9,008 bases of DNA from an uncultured Pseudodesulfovibrio sp. (GCA_947259235.1 CAMYLL010000083.1:1-9008); one strand, 5' to 3'. Positions 1 through 5,808 are shown, numbered from the stretch's first letter. Notes: generated from the sequence alone by a model not told the origin. Made by a program: numbers and translations.

Positions 1-132
1 CCAGTCGACCCCACCGGATTCGCTCACGTCCTTCATCTGGACAGCACGAGCGTCACCAGCGGGATCGTGGTCGATCTTCCCTCTGAAGGGGTATCCTGGT
101 AGGACTTTGACGAGTTCGGACAGCTTGCGCAT
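1..132 (-). CDS. HsdS-like restriction/target-recognition protein, N-terminal part only
   Basis: The 44 visible residues start MRKLSELVKV and continue with GYPFRGKI and AVQMKDV. This GYPFR...QMKDV pattern resembles the first target-recognition domain of type I restriction specificity (S) subunits and stand-alone S-like proteins, which choose the DNA sequence for a partner methylase or nuclease. The ATG at 132 is preceded by GGAGAAG (143 to 137) at good spacing, so the start is well supported. The reading frame is open to the window edge and the rest of the gene lies outside. A sigma70-like promoter with flanking inverted repeats lies immediately upstream. Whether a methylase and nuclease follow cannot be seen. 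The family call rests on a short N-terminus from memory and is moderate; coding status is good. Confidence 0.6.
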   Translation of the reverse strand, partial: MRKLSELVKVLPGYPFRGKIDHDPAGDARAVQMKDVSESGGVDW

Positions 133-150
133 CAATCTTCTCCATTCGAG

Positions 151-203
151 ATGATGCAAAAATAGTACATTTTAAAGTTTTGTCAACACAACTTTTGCAT
201 CAT
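151..203. repeat. Perfect 11-bp inverted repeat framing the HsdS-like promoter (probable operator pair)
   Basis: ATGATGCAAAA at 151-161 is matched exactly by its reverse complement TTTTGCATCAT at 193-203. Arm centres are 42 bases apart, close to four helical turns, so two bound proteins would sit on the same DNA face. One arm covers the region between the -10 and the predicted transcription start; the other lies just upstream of the -35. The arrangement suggests repression by cooperative binding or a short loop. No regulator gene for it is visible in the window. Confidence 0.6.
159..186 (-). promoter_or_regulatory. Sigma70-type promoter for the HsdS-like gene
   Basis: On the minus strand there is a perfect -35 TTGACA (186 to 181), a 16-base spacer and a -10 TATTTT (164 to 159). 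Transcription would start near 152, giving a leader of about 20 bases that carries the GGAGAAG ribosome site. The -10 overlaps one arm of the inverted repeat at 151-203. Confidence 0.7.
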
Positions 204-303
204 TGCGATTGGAGTGATTTTTTGGGCGTGTGGCGGTTAAGAGCGTGCAGAGGTGGGTCGAGCCAAGTCTCTCCCGAAAGAAAGGCGCGGCATGGCGTAA
301 AAC

Positions 304-331
304 TTGATTCGTCTGCTGGAACTGGTATTCT
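304..331 (+). promoter_or_regulatory. Promoter giving a probably leaderless metallophosphoesterase mRNA
   Basis: TTGATT (304-309), a 16-base spacer and TATTCT (326-331) form a sigma70-like promoter. A TG one base before the -10 (323-324) makes it an extended -10. The ATG of the downstream gene starts at 338, seven bases after the -10, which is about where transcription should begin. No Shine-Dalgarno sequence precedes that ATG. Both facts point to a leaderless transcript. Confidence 0.5.
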
Positions 332-337
332 TCAGGC

Positions 338-997
338 ATGAAAATTCTTGCCCTGGGCGACATTCACGGAGACTTCCAGATCCTCAATTCTCTGGTACGT
401 AAAGAGAATCCAAATATCATCCTCCAAGTGGGCGACTTTGGATACTGGCCGGCCAGGGGCGGCTGGCCTCCAGACGATCCGGAGCTGCATTTGCGCGACA
501 CGCTCGTCTATTGGTGCGAGGGCAACCATGAGGACTACAAAGCGCTAGAACAATTTGCGGAACAGAATACCTGTCAAATAGCCCCTCAGGTATGCTATCT
601 CTCTGCTGGATCTGTTCTTACCTTGCCCGACAATCGAACGGTGCTGTTTTACGGCGGCGCGTATAAGTCTGATCCGCGCCGGCCAGAAGAGCTCCCGGCG
701 TTGGAAGAGCTGAAGCGTAATTATGGCGGGCGAGTCGATATTGTTATCAGTCACACGGCCCCGGCCAGCTTCCAAATCCGCAAGGAGCCGCCTCCGGGGT
801 ATGCCAGGGAGCCGTGGCTGGCGAAGTTCGAGGAAGAGACAACGAAGGTCCTGGACCGTCTTCTGGATCTCGTAAGGCCGCAAGAATGGTATTTCGGACA
901 TTATCATATTCACCAAACTGGTGAGGATCGTGGGGTGAAATGGACGGCGCTGTCAGCGTCCTACGAGGGAAGCGACAGGTGGTGGGTGGAGCTATAG
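338..997 (+). CDS. Calcineurin-like metallophosphoesterase
   Basis: This 219-residue soluble protein has the full set of metal-binding motifs of the calcineurin-like phosphoesterase superfamily: GDIHG (residues 7-11), GDFG (32-35), GNHED (62-66), SH (138-139) and GHYH (187-190). These ligate a two-metal centre that hydrolyses phosphoester bonds. There is no signal peptide or membrane segment, so it should act in the cytoplasm. The substrate cannot be deduced; relatives act on phosphoproteins, nucleotides or nucleic acids. The start at 338 leaves the first beta strand (MKILALGDIHG) intact, as is normal for the family, although no ribosome site precedes it. It is flanked by an HsdS-like gene and phage-type genes and is less GC-rich than the genes after 2751, consistent with mobile cargo. 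It faces the broken gene at 1051-1381 and ends 53 bases from it. Confidence 0.9.
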   Translation: MKILALGDIHGDFQILNSLVRKENPNIILQVGDFGYWPARGGWPPDDPELHLRDTLVYWCEGNHEDYKALEQFAEQNTCQIAPQVCYLSAGSVLTLPDNRTVLFYGGAYKSDPRRPEELPALEELKRNYGGRVDIVISHTAPASFQIRKEPPPGYAREPWLAKFEEETTKVLDRLLDLVRPQEWYFGHYHIHQTGEDRGVKWTALSASYEGSDRWWVEL

Positions 998-1003
998 GCG
1001 AGA

Positions 1004-1023
1004 AATCCGTCACGGCTCGGATT
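1004..1023 (+). terminator. Weak hairpin after the metallophosphoesterase gene
   Basis: AATCCG (1004-1009) and CGGATT (1018-1023) can form a 6-bp stem with an 8-base loop seven bases after the stop codon. No T-run follows, so this is at best a weak terminator between two convergent genes. Confidence 0.25.
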
Positions 1024-1050
1024 ATATCAATCCCAAACAAATGAGGACAA

Positions 1051-1381
1051 TCAGCGTTTTAGGCTTTCGTCATTCTCCTTCCCGATTCTCTCTCCCTCTT
1101 TTTCGATCATTTTCATAAAAGCGATCATGTTTTCATAGTCTGGCTCTGGATTGAGTGCGCGCCACATCTCCATCGGCAGGATCTCGACGGCTTCTCGGAC
1201 AAGATCTCAGGCTCCCTTGGAGCGCCTGAAGCCTTTTTCCTTGCCAATTTCAGCGTCATTCAAAATGACGATGTAATCCGCAATGTCCCCATCGCTTTTG
1301 ATATTTCCAATTTTCATAAAGTCCAAATTCTGAATTTTTTTCATCGCCATATGGCGCGAGCTCCAGCGTGACTTTTAACAT
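1051..1381 (-). pseudogene. Small phage-type gene broken by a frameshift and an in-frame TGA
   Basis: The ATG at 1381 follows a strong AGGAGG and begins MLKVTLELAPYGDEKNSEFG. After about 20 codons that frame leaves the apparent coding line. The next frame (reading MKIGNIKSDGDIADY) continues as coding-like sequence down to a TGA at 1209-1207, and the same frame carries on after it (DLVREAVEIL) for 51 codons to the stop at 1051. Deleting one T from the CTTTATG stretch near 1317 joins the two frames, and the total span (331 bases) is exactly one base too long for 109 codons plus stop. From memory, small phage proteins of this kind start with a KVT-E strand, have a mid-protein strand ending in a G-F-R motif, and carry a GAW-L motif. 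Here the TGA sits where that Trp would be, suggesting TGG to TGA. Function is unknown. Two independent lesions make it a likely dead gene; sequencing error could explain the frameshift but less easily both. Confidence 0.65.
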
Positions 1382-1387
1382 TGCGAT

Positions 1388-1393
1388 CCTCCT
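1388..1393 (-). promoter_or_regulatory. Strong Shine-Dalgarno AGGAGG
   Basis: AGGAGG lies six bases before the ATG at 1381 on the minus strand. It fixes the original start of the broken gene, and rules out the in-frame ATG at 1495 in the preceding gene and the ATG at 1350 as the true starts. Confidence 0.7.
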
Positions 1394-1448
1394 ATGCGGA
1401 CATCCAGCGTCCTCACAACTCCAGGTATGCCATTTTAAAAGTTGTACA

Positions 1449-2126
1449 TCATGGCTCTGGGGGTTGCTCGTTGGGCAAACGTAATCCAGGAGCATTGTTA
1501 ATGAATGTTTGAATTATTTTTCTTTTAGGTTTGGGAATATTTAGCAACACAGACCCGTATATTATGTTGAGGTATGCAGCGAATTCAGCACCGCACCTGG
1601 TATTTTCAATGTGATCTAGCATTTCGCAAAATGCCAAAACACATTCTGACGCCCCAACATGTTCGCCCAAATGAGCATCTCGCAACCGTTTTAAGGTGTT
1701 TAGGCCCCGAGAGACCCACCGGCAATTCTCGGGTGAATAGGGGCCATCGTTGTTGATTCGATCAAGTGTTAGGTCTGCCCGATATCCATTTCCTTTAGAC
1801 CATTCCTTGAAAGCTAAAAAATTGTGTTGCCATTCATCACAAACGTAGATCCCTCTGCCACCATAGCGCTCGTACCCTTTATTTGTAGAACAATTGCAGC
1901 GTTGTCTCATCCCATGCCAAATTGAATAAAGTCGGGTTCGGCTTTTCCCTTTAGTCGCACCGTGAAATTGCCTTGGGCCTTTTGCACATCCGCAGCTAGC
2001 TTGCCTCTCTCCATGCTCAACTCTTCTTTCAACTTTTTCACCACACACAGGGCACTGATAAAGAGCATAATACCGACGAACCCCTTTTGAATCTTTACGG
2101 CTGTCTGTACGCTTTAAGATTTTCAT
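1449..2126 (-). CDS. HNH/AP2-type homing-endonuclease-like phage protein with N-terminal zinc ribbon
   Basis: This 225-residue protein has an N-terminal Cys pattern, CPVC (25-28) and CGC (45-47), that looks like a zinc ribbon. Next comes a block seen in many phage and island proteins: LYSIWHGMRQRC (66-77), YGGRGIYVCDEW (88-99), then LTLDRINNDG with YSPENCRW (119-137). The last part matches the D-R-I-x-N-x-G-x-Y-x-P-x-N-C-R-W signature of HNH-like endonucleases related to AP2-type DNA-binding domains. It probably binds and perhaps nicks DNA, but catalysis is not certain because a classical first His is not obvious. The C-terminal part, about residues 150-225, is unrecognised. The start at 2126 has a weak GTGGA upstream. 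The broken gene at 1381 follows on the same strand after a 67-base gap and may have been co-transcribed. Confidence 0.75.
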   Translation of the reverse strand: MKILKRTDSRKDSKGVRRYYALYQCPVCGEKVERRVEHGERQASCGCAKGPRQFHGATKGKSRTRLYSIWHGMRQRCNCSTNKGYERYGGRGIYVCDEWQHNFLAFKEWSKGNGYRADLTLDRINNDGPYSPENCRWVSRGLNTLKRLRDAHLGEHVGASECVLAFCEMLDHIENTRCGAEFAAYLNIIYGSVLLNIPKPKRKIIQTFINNAPGLRLPNEQPPEP

Positions 2127-2401
2127 TTTTTTCCACTGGTTTTTGAATATGATAGCAACTCATGAACGTGGTTAGATATTATTATTAGCGGCGGGGAGGT
2201 GCGGGACGCGTAGCTTTGTATGCGGAGGGTAAATTTAGTTTTTGGTTCAGGCATAGGAATGACGGGGTTGAAGTCCTAGCAAAGGCTCTATACGTTATAA
2301 ACAGCGTTTTTGTTTGTCGCATGTTATAATCGAAATTACTATTAAACTACAATTAACACACACAGTTATGGTCGGTAACATTTTTACTCCGTATATAACA
2401 T
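2127..2401. other. Gene-free AT-rich flank at the island edge
   Basis: I see no gene in this stretch. The last 110 bases are strongly AT-rich and contain GTTATA-type motifs at 2294-2300 and 2323-2329 (plus strand) and 2394-2399 (minus strand). The sequence changes sharply to high-GC coding DNA at about 2402, inside a truncated gene. The stretch therefore probably includes the right end of an inserted element. No tRNA or integrase is present here. Confidence 0.5.
2323..2352 (-). promoter_or_regulatory. Candidate promoter toward the HNH-type gene
   Basis: On the minus strand TTGTAG (2352 to 2347) and TATAAC (2328 to 2323) are 18 bases apart. The plus strand of the same spot carries an extended -10, TGTTATAAT (2322-2330), but with no recognisable -35. 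The AT-richness of the region makes chance matches likely, and the HNH-type gene starts almost 200 bases away. Confidence 0.3.
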
Positions 2402-2584
2402 AACTACGACCTGCACCGGAGCGACTACGGCAACGTCTTTTTGTTCTATGAGATCTGGGAGAGCGATGCGGCCCTGGCCGCCCACGGCAACACGCCGCAC
2501 ATGGCGGCCATGCGCGAGGCCACGGCCGAGCTGGTGACCGGCCCGGCCGTTGTTTCCACATGGCGCGCGGCTGATGTGGCGTGA
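2402..2584 (+). pseudogene. 3' half of an antibiotic-biosynthesis-monooxygenase (YgiN-like) gene
   Basis: In one plus-strand frame, high-GC sequence encodes NYDLHRSDYGN, then FYEIWES and HGNTPHM, ending at the TGA at 2582-2584. The YDLH, E-W-S and H..TPH pattern is typical of the ABM fold, small dimeric cytoplasmic proteins related to the quinol monooxygenase YgiN. Only about 60 of the roughly 95 residues usual for the family remain. The strand carrying the start is missing: an in-frame TAA lies at 2396-2398, in AT-rich DNA that does not continue the family. The only in-frame ATG early enough (2501) would skip most of the fold. The gene seems to have been cut by insertion of the element to the left. 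Its terminator at 2619-2654 survives. Confidence 0.7.
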
Positions 2585-2618
2585 GTTGGCTCGATCTGAG
2601 CGGATATGATCCGACGGC

Positions 2619-2654
2619 AAAAAGGGGTGCGGCAGCTGTCGCCCCCCTTTTTTT
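2619..2654 (+). terminator. Intrinsic terminator of the truncated ABM gene
   Basis: A run AAAAAGGGG-T-GCG (2619-2631) pairs with CGC-C-CCCC-TTTTT around an 8-base loop, with one internal mismatch, followed by a tract of seven T. It lies 35 bases after the stop and isolates the regulator gene at 2751 from upstream transcription. Confidence 0.85.
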
Positions 2655-2750
2655 ACTTGTGGGGGCGGGCGTGATAGGGTGTGACGGACAACGGCGGCAC
2701 TCTAGGCGAACGAGCCCTCAGGCCCTCGCCACCAAACATCTCCACCGAAC

Positions 2751-3962
2751 ATGAGTACAGACCCGATCATAACACCCCTTTCCGACACGGGCGACGTCAT
2801 CGATGCCTGGAACGATCTCGTCCTGTTTGCCGATGCCGCAGGCCTGGTGGCTGCCGTCGACGGCCTCCCTCCGAGCTATCTGATGGAATCAGTGCGCTGC
2901 GGCGCGCCTTTCTGGAGCGTGCTGCAGCTTGCTAGCGAGTCTCTAGATGAAACCCTGGAGCGCTATCAGCCCATGCGGATTCATGAGGTTCCCGGCGGGG
3001 AGGGGAGGAGCTTCCTGCTGCGGATCATTCCTCTTGACCGGGCTGTGGCGGGGCAGGGCGGTTTTGTGGTGGTGGCCACGGATAATCGGCCCATGGAAAC
3101 GCTTTACGAGTCGTACGAGGAGCGGTTGGAGGACAACATCTCGGCCTTGTCCGATTCTGTCACTTTGTTCAACGCCCTGTTTGATACGGCCAAGGACGCA
3201 ACCTTTCTGATCAACCCCGAAGGGATCATTTTATCGGCAAACGCGGCTGCCGGGGTGCGCCTGGGCCTGCCTGCCCGCGATCTGTCCGGCAGCGACGTCG
3301 AGGCCGTGCTGGCCGGGGATTCGCGTGCCGTGATGCATCAGGCAATCCGCTCCCTGGACCGGGGCGGCGTGTGGAGCGGGACTGTGGCCGGGGACAACGG
3401 TCTGGGCGGCAGTTTTCCGGCGGAGGCGACCCTCCGGCACATCCGGTTCACCGGGTACAGCCTGTTCCAGCTCATTCTCCATGACATGTCGTCCCAGGTG
3501 GAGCTGCGCGAGGACCTGCGGGACCAGAAGGCCGAGGTCGAGAACATGAACGTGGCCCTCAAGCGTGTCATCAAGACCGTGGAGGAGGACCGGCGCGAGA
3601 TGCGCGAGGCCCTGACCCGTCAGGTCAGACGACAGATGCTTCCCGCCCTGGACCGCATTGCCAGGGCCGAGACCGCCGACGTGCGCGAAGGCTACCGTGC
3701 CGTCATCGAGGAACGGCTGGCCGATCTGGCTGGCGAGGGAGACTCCCGGCAGGACGCGGCGCTCTTTCATCTCTCTCCGCGGGAGATGGAGGTCTGCCAG
3801 CTCATCCAGCTCGGCAGGACCGGCAACGAGATAGCCGAGCTGTTGACCATGTCCTTTGAAACGGTCCAGACCCACCGCAAGAACATCAGGAAAAAGCTCG
3901 GCTTACGTGGCAAGCGGACCTCGTTGCATGCGTACCTGCGCCAGAAACCGCCCTTGTGCTGA
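2751..3962 (+). CDS. PAS-PAS LuxR-family transcriptional regulator
   Basis: This 403-residue cytoplasmic protein has an N-terminal PAS-like region (about 16-110), a clearer PAS domain (about 139-249, with TFLINPEGIILSANAAA), a charged helical or coiled-coil linker (about 250-290), and a C-terminal LuxR/GerE helix-turn-helix (about 338-397, LSPREMEVCQL ... GNEIAELL ... VQTHRKNIRKKLGL). There is no receiver domain, kinase or membrane segment, so it probably binds a small ligand or senses an internal signal through PAS and acts as a dimeric DNA-binding protein. The ATG at 2751 lacks a clear Shine-Dalgarno; the in-frame region upstream soon hits a stop, and no better start is visible. It sits just upstream of, and in the same direction as, the transporter-ablAB operon, which makes it the natural candidate regulator. 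The signal is unknown. Confidence 0.9.
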   Translation: MSTDPIITPLSDTGDVIDAWNDLVLFADAAGLVAAVDGLPPSYLMESVRCGAPFWSVLQLASESLDETLERYQPMRIHEVPGGEGRSFLLRIIPLDRAVAGQGGFVVVATDNRPMETLYESYEERLEDNISALSDSVTLFNALFDTAKDATFLINPEGIILSANAAAGVRLGLPARDLSGSDVEAVLAGDSRAVMHQAIRSLDRGGVWSGTVAGDNGLGGSFPAEATLRHIRFTGYSLFQLILHDMSSQVELREDLRDQKAEVENMNVALKRVIKTVEEDRREMREALTRQVRRQMLPALDRIARAETADVREGYRAVIEERLADLAGEGDSRQDAALFHLSPREMEVCQLIQLGRTGNEIAELLTMSFETVQTHRKNIRKKLGLRGKRTSLHAYLRQKPPLC

Positions 3963-3964
3963 TT

Positions 3965-3986
3965 TCGGGTATCCCCGAATACCCGA
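3965..3986. repeat. 8-bp inverted repeat after the LuxR gene (operator or weak terminator)
   Basis: TCGGGTAT (3965-3972) and ATACCCGA (3979-3986) form a perfect 8-bp inverted repeat around CCCCGA. The loop-containing octamer ATCCCCGA (3971-3978) recurs at 3990-3997, 19 bases on. No T-run follows, so it is a poor intrinsic terminator. Its position upstream of the transporter operon makes it a plausible binding site for the neighbouring LuxR-type protein. Confidence 0.45.
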
Positions 3987-4076
3987 GACATCCCCGATTT
4001 CCCCCCTTGTCTTACGCGGTAATGTATAGTCATCTATTGAATGTAAGCGGCACTTTGCCTGCGACACAAGATCACG

Positions 4077-4265
4077 ATGCAGTACCAAGGCAACGATAAG
4101 GGAAGACAGAATGCTTCGAGGCGAATGCTCACAGCGTCGCTGTGTATCTTGGCGGCGTTGACAGTATGTTTCGTGTTTGAAGGACCTTTCGACTTCTCAA
4201 GCAGCATCGATCTTGACGGGTATTTCATCGTCATGCCCCGAAACTGCTACCTCATCAAACCATAG
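4077..4265 (+). CDS. Possible small single-span membrane protein in the operon leader
   Basis: The 62-codon open frame has a basic N-terminus, a hydrophobic stretch (about residues 17-36, beginning MLTASLCILAAL) and a polar tail ending NCYLIKP. Its stop TAG (4263-4265) overlaps the AGGAG ribosome site of the binding-protein gene, which would allow translational coupling. Evidence against it is the lack of a good Shine-Dalgarno at 4077 or at the internal ATG 4125, and a lower GC than its neighbours. I recognise no family. It could instead be untranslated leader. Confidence 0.35.
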   Translation: MQYQGNDKGRQNASRRMLTASLCILAALTVCFVFEGPFDFSSSIDLDGYFIVMPRNCYLIKP

Positions 4266-4273
4266 GAGTTTTC

Positions 4274-5059
4274 ATGAAAACCATTTTTCGCTCGTTGGCC
4301 GTTTTTTCGGCCGCGGTTCTCCTCCTCGGCCTTCTCGCTTGTTCGGAAGAAAAAGTTGATTCTCTCCAACGCGTTAAAAACGCGGGTGAAATCAGCTTTG
4401 CCATGAGCGGGGGGTATCCGCCGTTCAACTTCTACAACCCGGATAATCAGCTCGTGGGGTTTGATGTGGACGTGGCGGGCGAGGTTGCGCGACGCCTTGG
4501 CGTCACGTTCAAGCCGGTGACCACCGAATGGAGCGGGATCATCGAGGGGCTGCGTTCCGGCGTGTACGACGGCATCCTGGGCAGCATGGCCGTCACCAAG
4601 GAGCGGCTCGAAGTGGTCGATTTCTCGACCCCCTATTACTACTCCGGCGCCCAGCTCATGGTGCGCAAGGGGTCGCCCCTGACCGCGCCCGAGGACCTGT
4701 CGGGCAAGATCATCGGCGTTGTCACCGGTACGACCTTTGCCGAGGACGCGCGCAAGCTCGGGGCCGGGGACATCAAGCTCTACAAGGATGACACCCAGAC
4801 CCTCATGGAGCTTTCCAACGGTGTGGTTGACGGCGTCATCACCGACAGGGTCGTCGGCGTCAACGCCATGAACTCCGGCAAGTTCGACATCATGGCCCTG
4901 GGTGCGCCCCTGCGCAGCGAGAACATAGCCGTGGCCTTCAAGAAGGACGACACGACCCTGCTGACCGAGGTCAACAAGGCGCTGGACGCCATGCACGCGG
5001 ACGGAACCCTCAGCCGCCTGAGCCTCAAGTGGCTCAATACGGACATCACCATCAAGTAG
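4274..5059 (+). CDS. Polar amino-acid ABC transporter, substrate-binding lipoprotein
   Basis: This 261-residue protein is of the SBP family 3 type (HisJ/GlnH-like). It starts with a lipoprotein signal peptide: basic MKTIFR, a hydrophobic core, and the lipobox LLAC with Cys23 as the acylation site, so it is probably anchored at the periplasmic face of the inner membrane. Family marks are GYPPFNF (47-53), LVGFDVDVA (60-68), GSMAVTKERLEVVDFS (103-118; Arg111 would contact the ligand carboxylate), GTT (152-154) and GVITDR (187-192). It delivers a polar amino acid to the permease and ATPase encoded next. The exact ligand cannot be read from the sequence; the context with ablA makes lysine or a related compound a reasonable guess. 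AGGAG at 4264-4268 sets the start. Confidence 0.92.
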   Translation: MKTIFRSLAVFSAAVLLLGLLACSEEKVDSLQRVKNAGEISFAMSGGYPPFNFYNPDNQLVGFDVDVAGEVARRLGVTFKPVTTEWSGIIEGLRSGVYDGILGSMAVTKERLEVVDFSTPYYYSGAQLMVRKGSPLTAPEDLSGKIIGVVTGTTFAEDARKLGAGDIKLYKDDTQTLMELSNGVVDGVITDRVVGVNAMNSGKFDIMALGAPLRSENIAVAFKKDDTTLLTEVNKALDAMHADGTLSRLSLKWLNTDITIK

Positions 5060-5089
5060 AATCTGCCCATATCTGATAGGTACAAGCTG

Positions 5090-5122
5090 CTCCCGGTCGG
5101 AGCGCGTATGCCCGACCGGGAG
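5090..5122 (+). other. Strong hairpin between binding-protein and permease genes
   Basis: CTCCCGGTCGG (5090-5100) and CCGACCGGGAG (5112-5122) form a perfect 11-bp stem with an 11-base loop. No T-run follows, only an A-rich stretch, so full termination is unlikely. Such hairpins after a binding-protein gene commonly protect the 5' part of the mRNA and leave the binding protein more abundant than the membrane parts; that is the inferred role here. Confidence 0.6.
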
Positions 5123-5151
5123 TCAACCTTCTTAAAAAAAACGGACACCAT

Positions 5152-5808
5152 ATGTATTTTGAATTGGCAGCCATTCCCAAATATCTGCCCTACTTCATCC
5201 CTGCCGCGTGGATGACGCTCAAGGTTTCCGCGCTGGGGATCGTCCTTGGAGTGGGTCTGGGGCTGGGCACGGCGTTCATGCGCATATCCACAAAGCCGCT
5301 CCTGAACCTGCCTGCCCGCGCCTATATCTACATCGTGCGCGGTACGCCGCTGCTGCTGCAGCTGCTCTTCATCTACTTCGGCCTGCGCAGCCTGGCCGAG
5401 CTGAGCGCCCTGAACTCGGCGGTGCTCGCCCTGGGCATCCATAACGGGGCGTACATCGCGGAGATTTTCCGGGGAGCCATCGTCTCCATCTCCAACGGGC
5501 AGATGGAGGCCGCGCGCAGCCTGGGCATGCCGTATTCGCGTGCCATGATACGCATCATTTTGCCCCAGGCCCTCAAGCAGGCGGTTCCGTCCCTGGGCAA
5601 CCAGTTCATAATCGCCCTCAAGGACTCGTCCCTGGCCAGCACCATCACCATCAATGAATTGCTGCTCAAGTCACAGCAGCTCGCTTCGTCGAACTTCATG
5701 ATGATGGAGATGCTGTTCATCGCGGCCCTGTTCTATCTCTTCTACACGGCGCTCTTCAGTTGGCTCTTCCGTCATCTGGAAGGCAGGCTGGATGTGGCGA
5801 CCTCGTAG
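5152..5808 (+). CDS. Polar amino-acid ABC transporter, permease
   Basis: This 218-residue inner-membrane protein is of the HisM/GlnP type. Hydrophobic helices lie around 14-43, 57-79, 86-108, 145-165 and 183-207. The RGTPLLLQ segment (63-70) is typical of amino-acid permeases. The EAA loop that docks on the ATPase is GQMEAARSLGMP with ILPQAL (116-141). Length and topology are normal. With only one permease gene in the operon, the transporter probably uses a homodimer. The ATG at 5152 has only a weak GGA upstream. The 92-base gap before it holds the hairpin at 5090-5122. Confidence 0.93.
   Translation: MYFELAAIPKYLPYFIPAAWMTLKVSALGIVLGVGLGLGTAFMRISTKPLLNLPARAYIYIVRGTPLLLQLLFIYFGLRSLAELSALNSAVLALGIHNGAYIAEIFRGAIVSISNGQMEAARSLGMPYSRAMIRIILPQALKQAVPSLGNQFIIALKDSSLASTITINELLLKSQQLASSNFMMMEMLFIAALFYLFYTALFSWLFRHLEGRLDVATS

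Noticed and set aside
1180..1209. In-frame TGA at 1209-1207 read as selenocysteine, with a 7-bp stem (GATCTTG/CGAGATC) just downstream
   Set aside because: The residue expected from remembered relatives is Trp rather than Cys, the hairpin lacks convincing SECIS loop features, and the gene also has a frameshift. Decay is the simpler explanation.
1310..1325. Programmed frameshift in the small phage-type gene
   Set aside because: No slippery heptamer or clear stimulatory structure is seen, and a second lesion (TGA) lies downstream in the corrected frame.
1256..1495. 79-codon minus-strand frame starting at 1495 as a separate gene
   Set aside because: Its first part overlaps the end of the HNH-type gene without a good ribosome site. 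Its last part is the first frame of the broken gene, which has its own strong AGGAGG and ATG at 1381.
2160..2300. tRNA-like fragment or attachment site in a tRNA gene
   Set aside because: A GGGGTTGAAGTCC stretch looked faintly like a T-arm, but no acceptor stem or anticodon arm can be folded around it.
2655..2750. Promoter for the LuxR gene in the spacer after the terminator
   Set aside because: TTGTGG and TAGGGT are present but only 12 bases apart. No acceptable -35/-10 pair was found, although a promoter must lie somewhere near.
4001..4030. TTGTCT with TATAGT as a sigma70 promoter for the transporter operon
   Set aside because: The two boxes are only 12 bases apart. TATAGT alone could serve as a -10 for an activator-dependent promoter, but that cannot be supported further.
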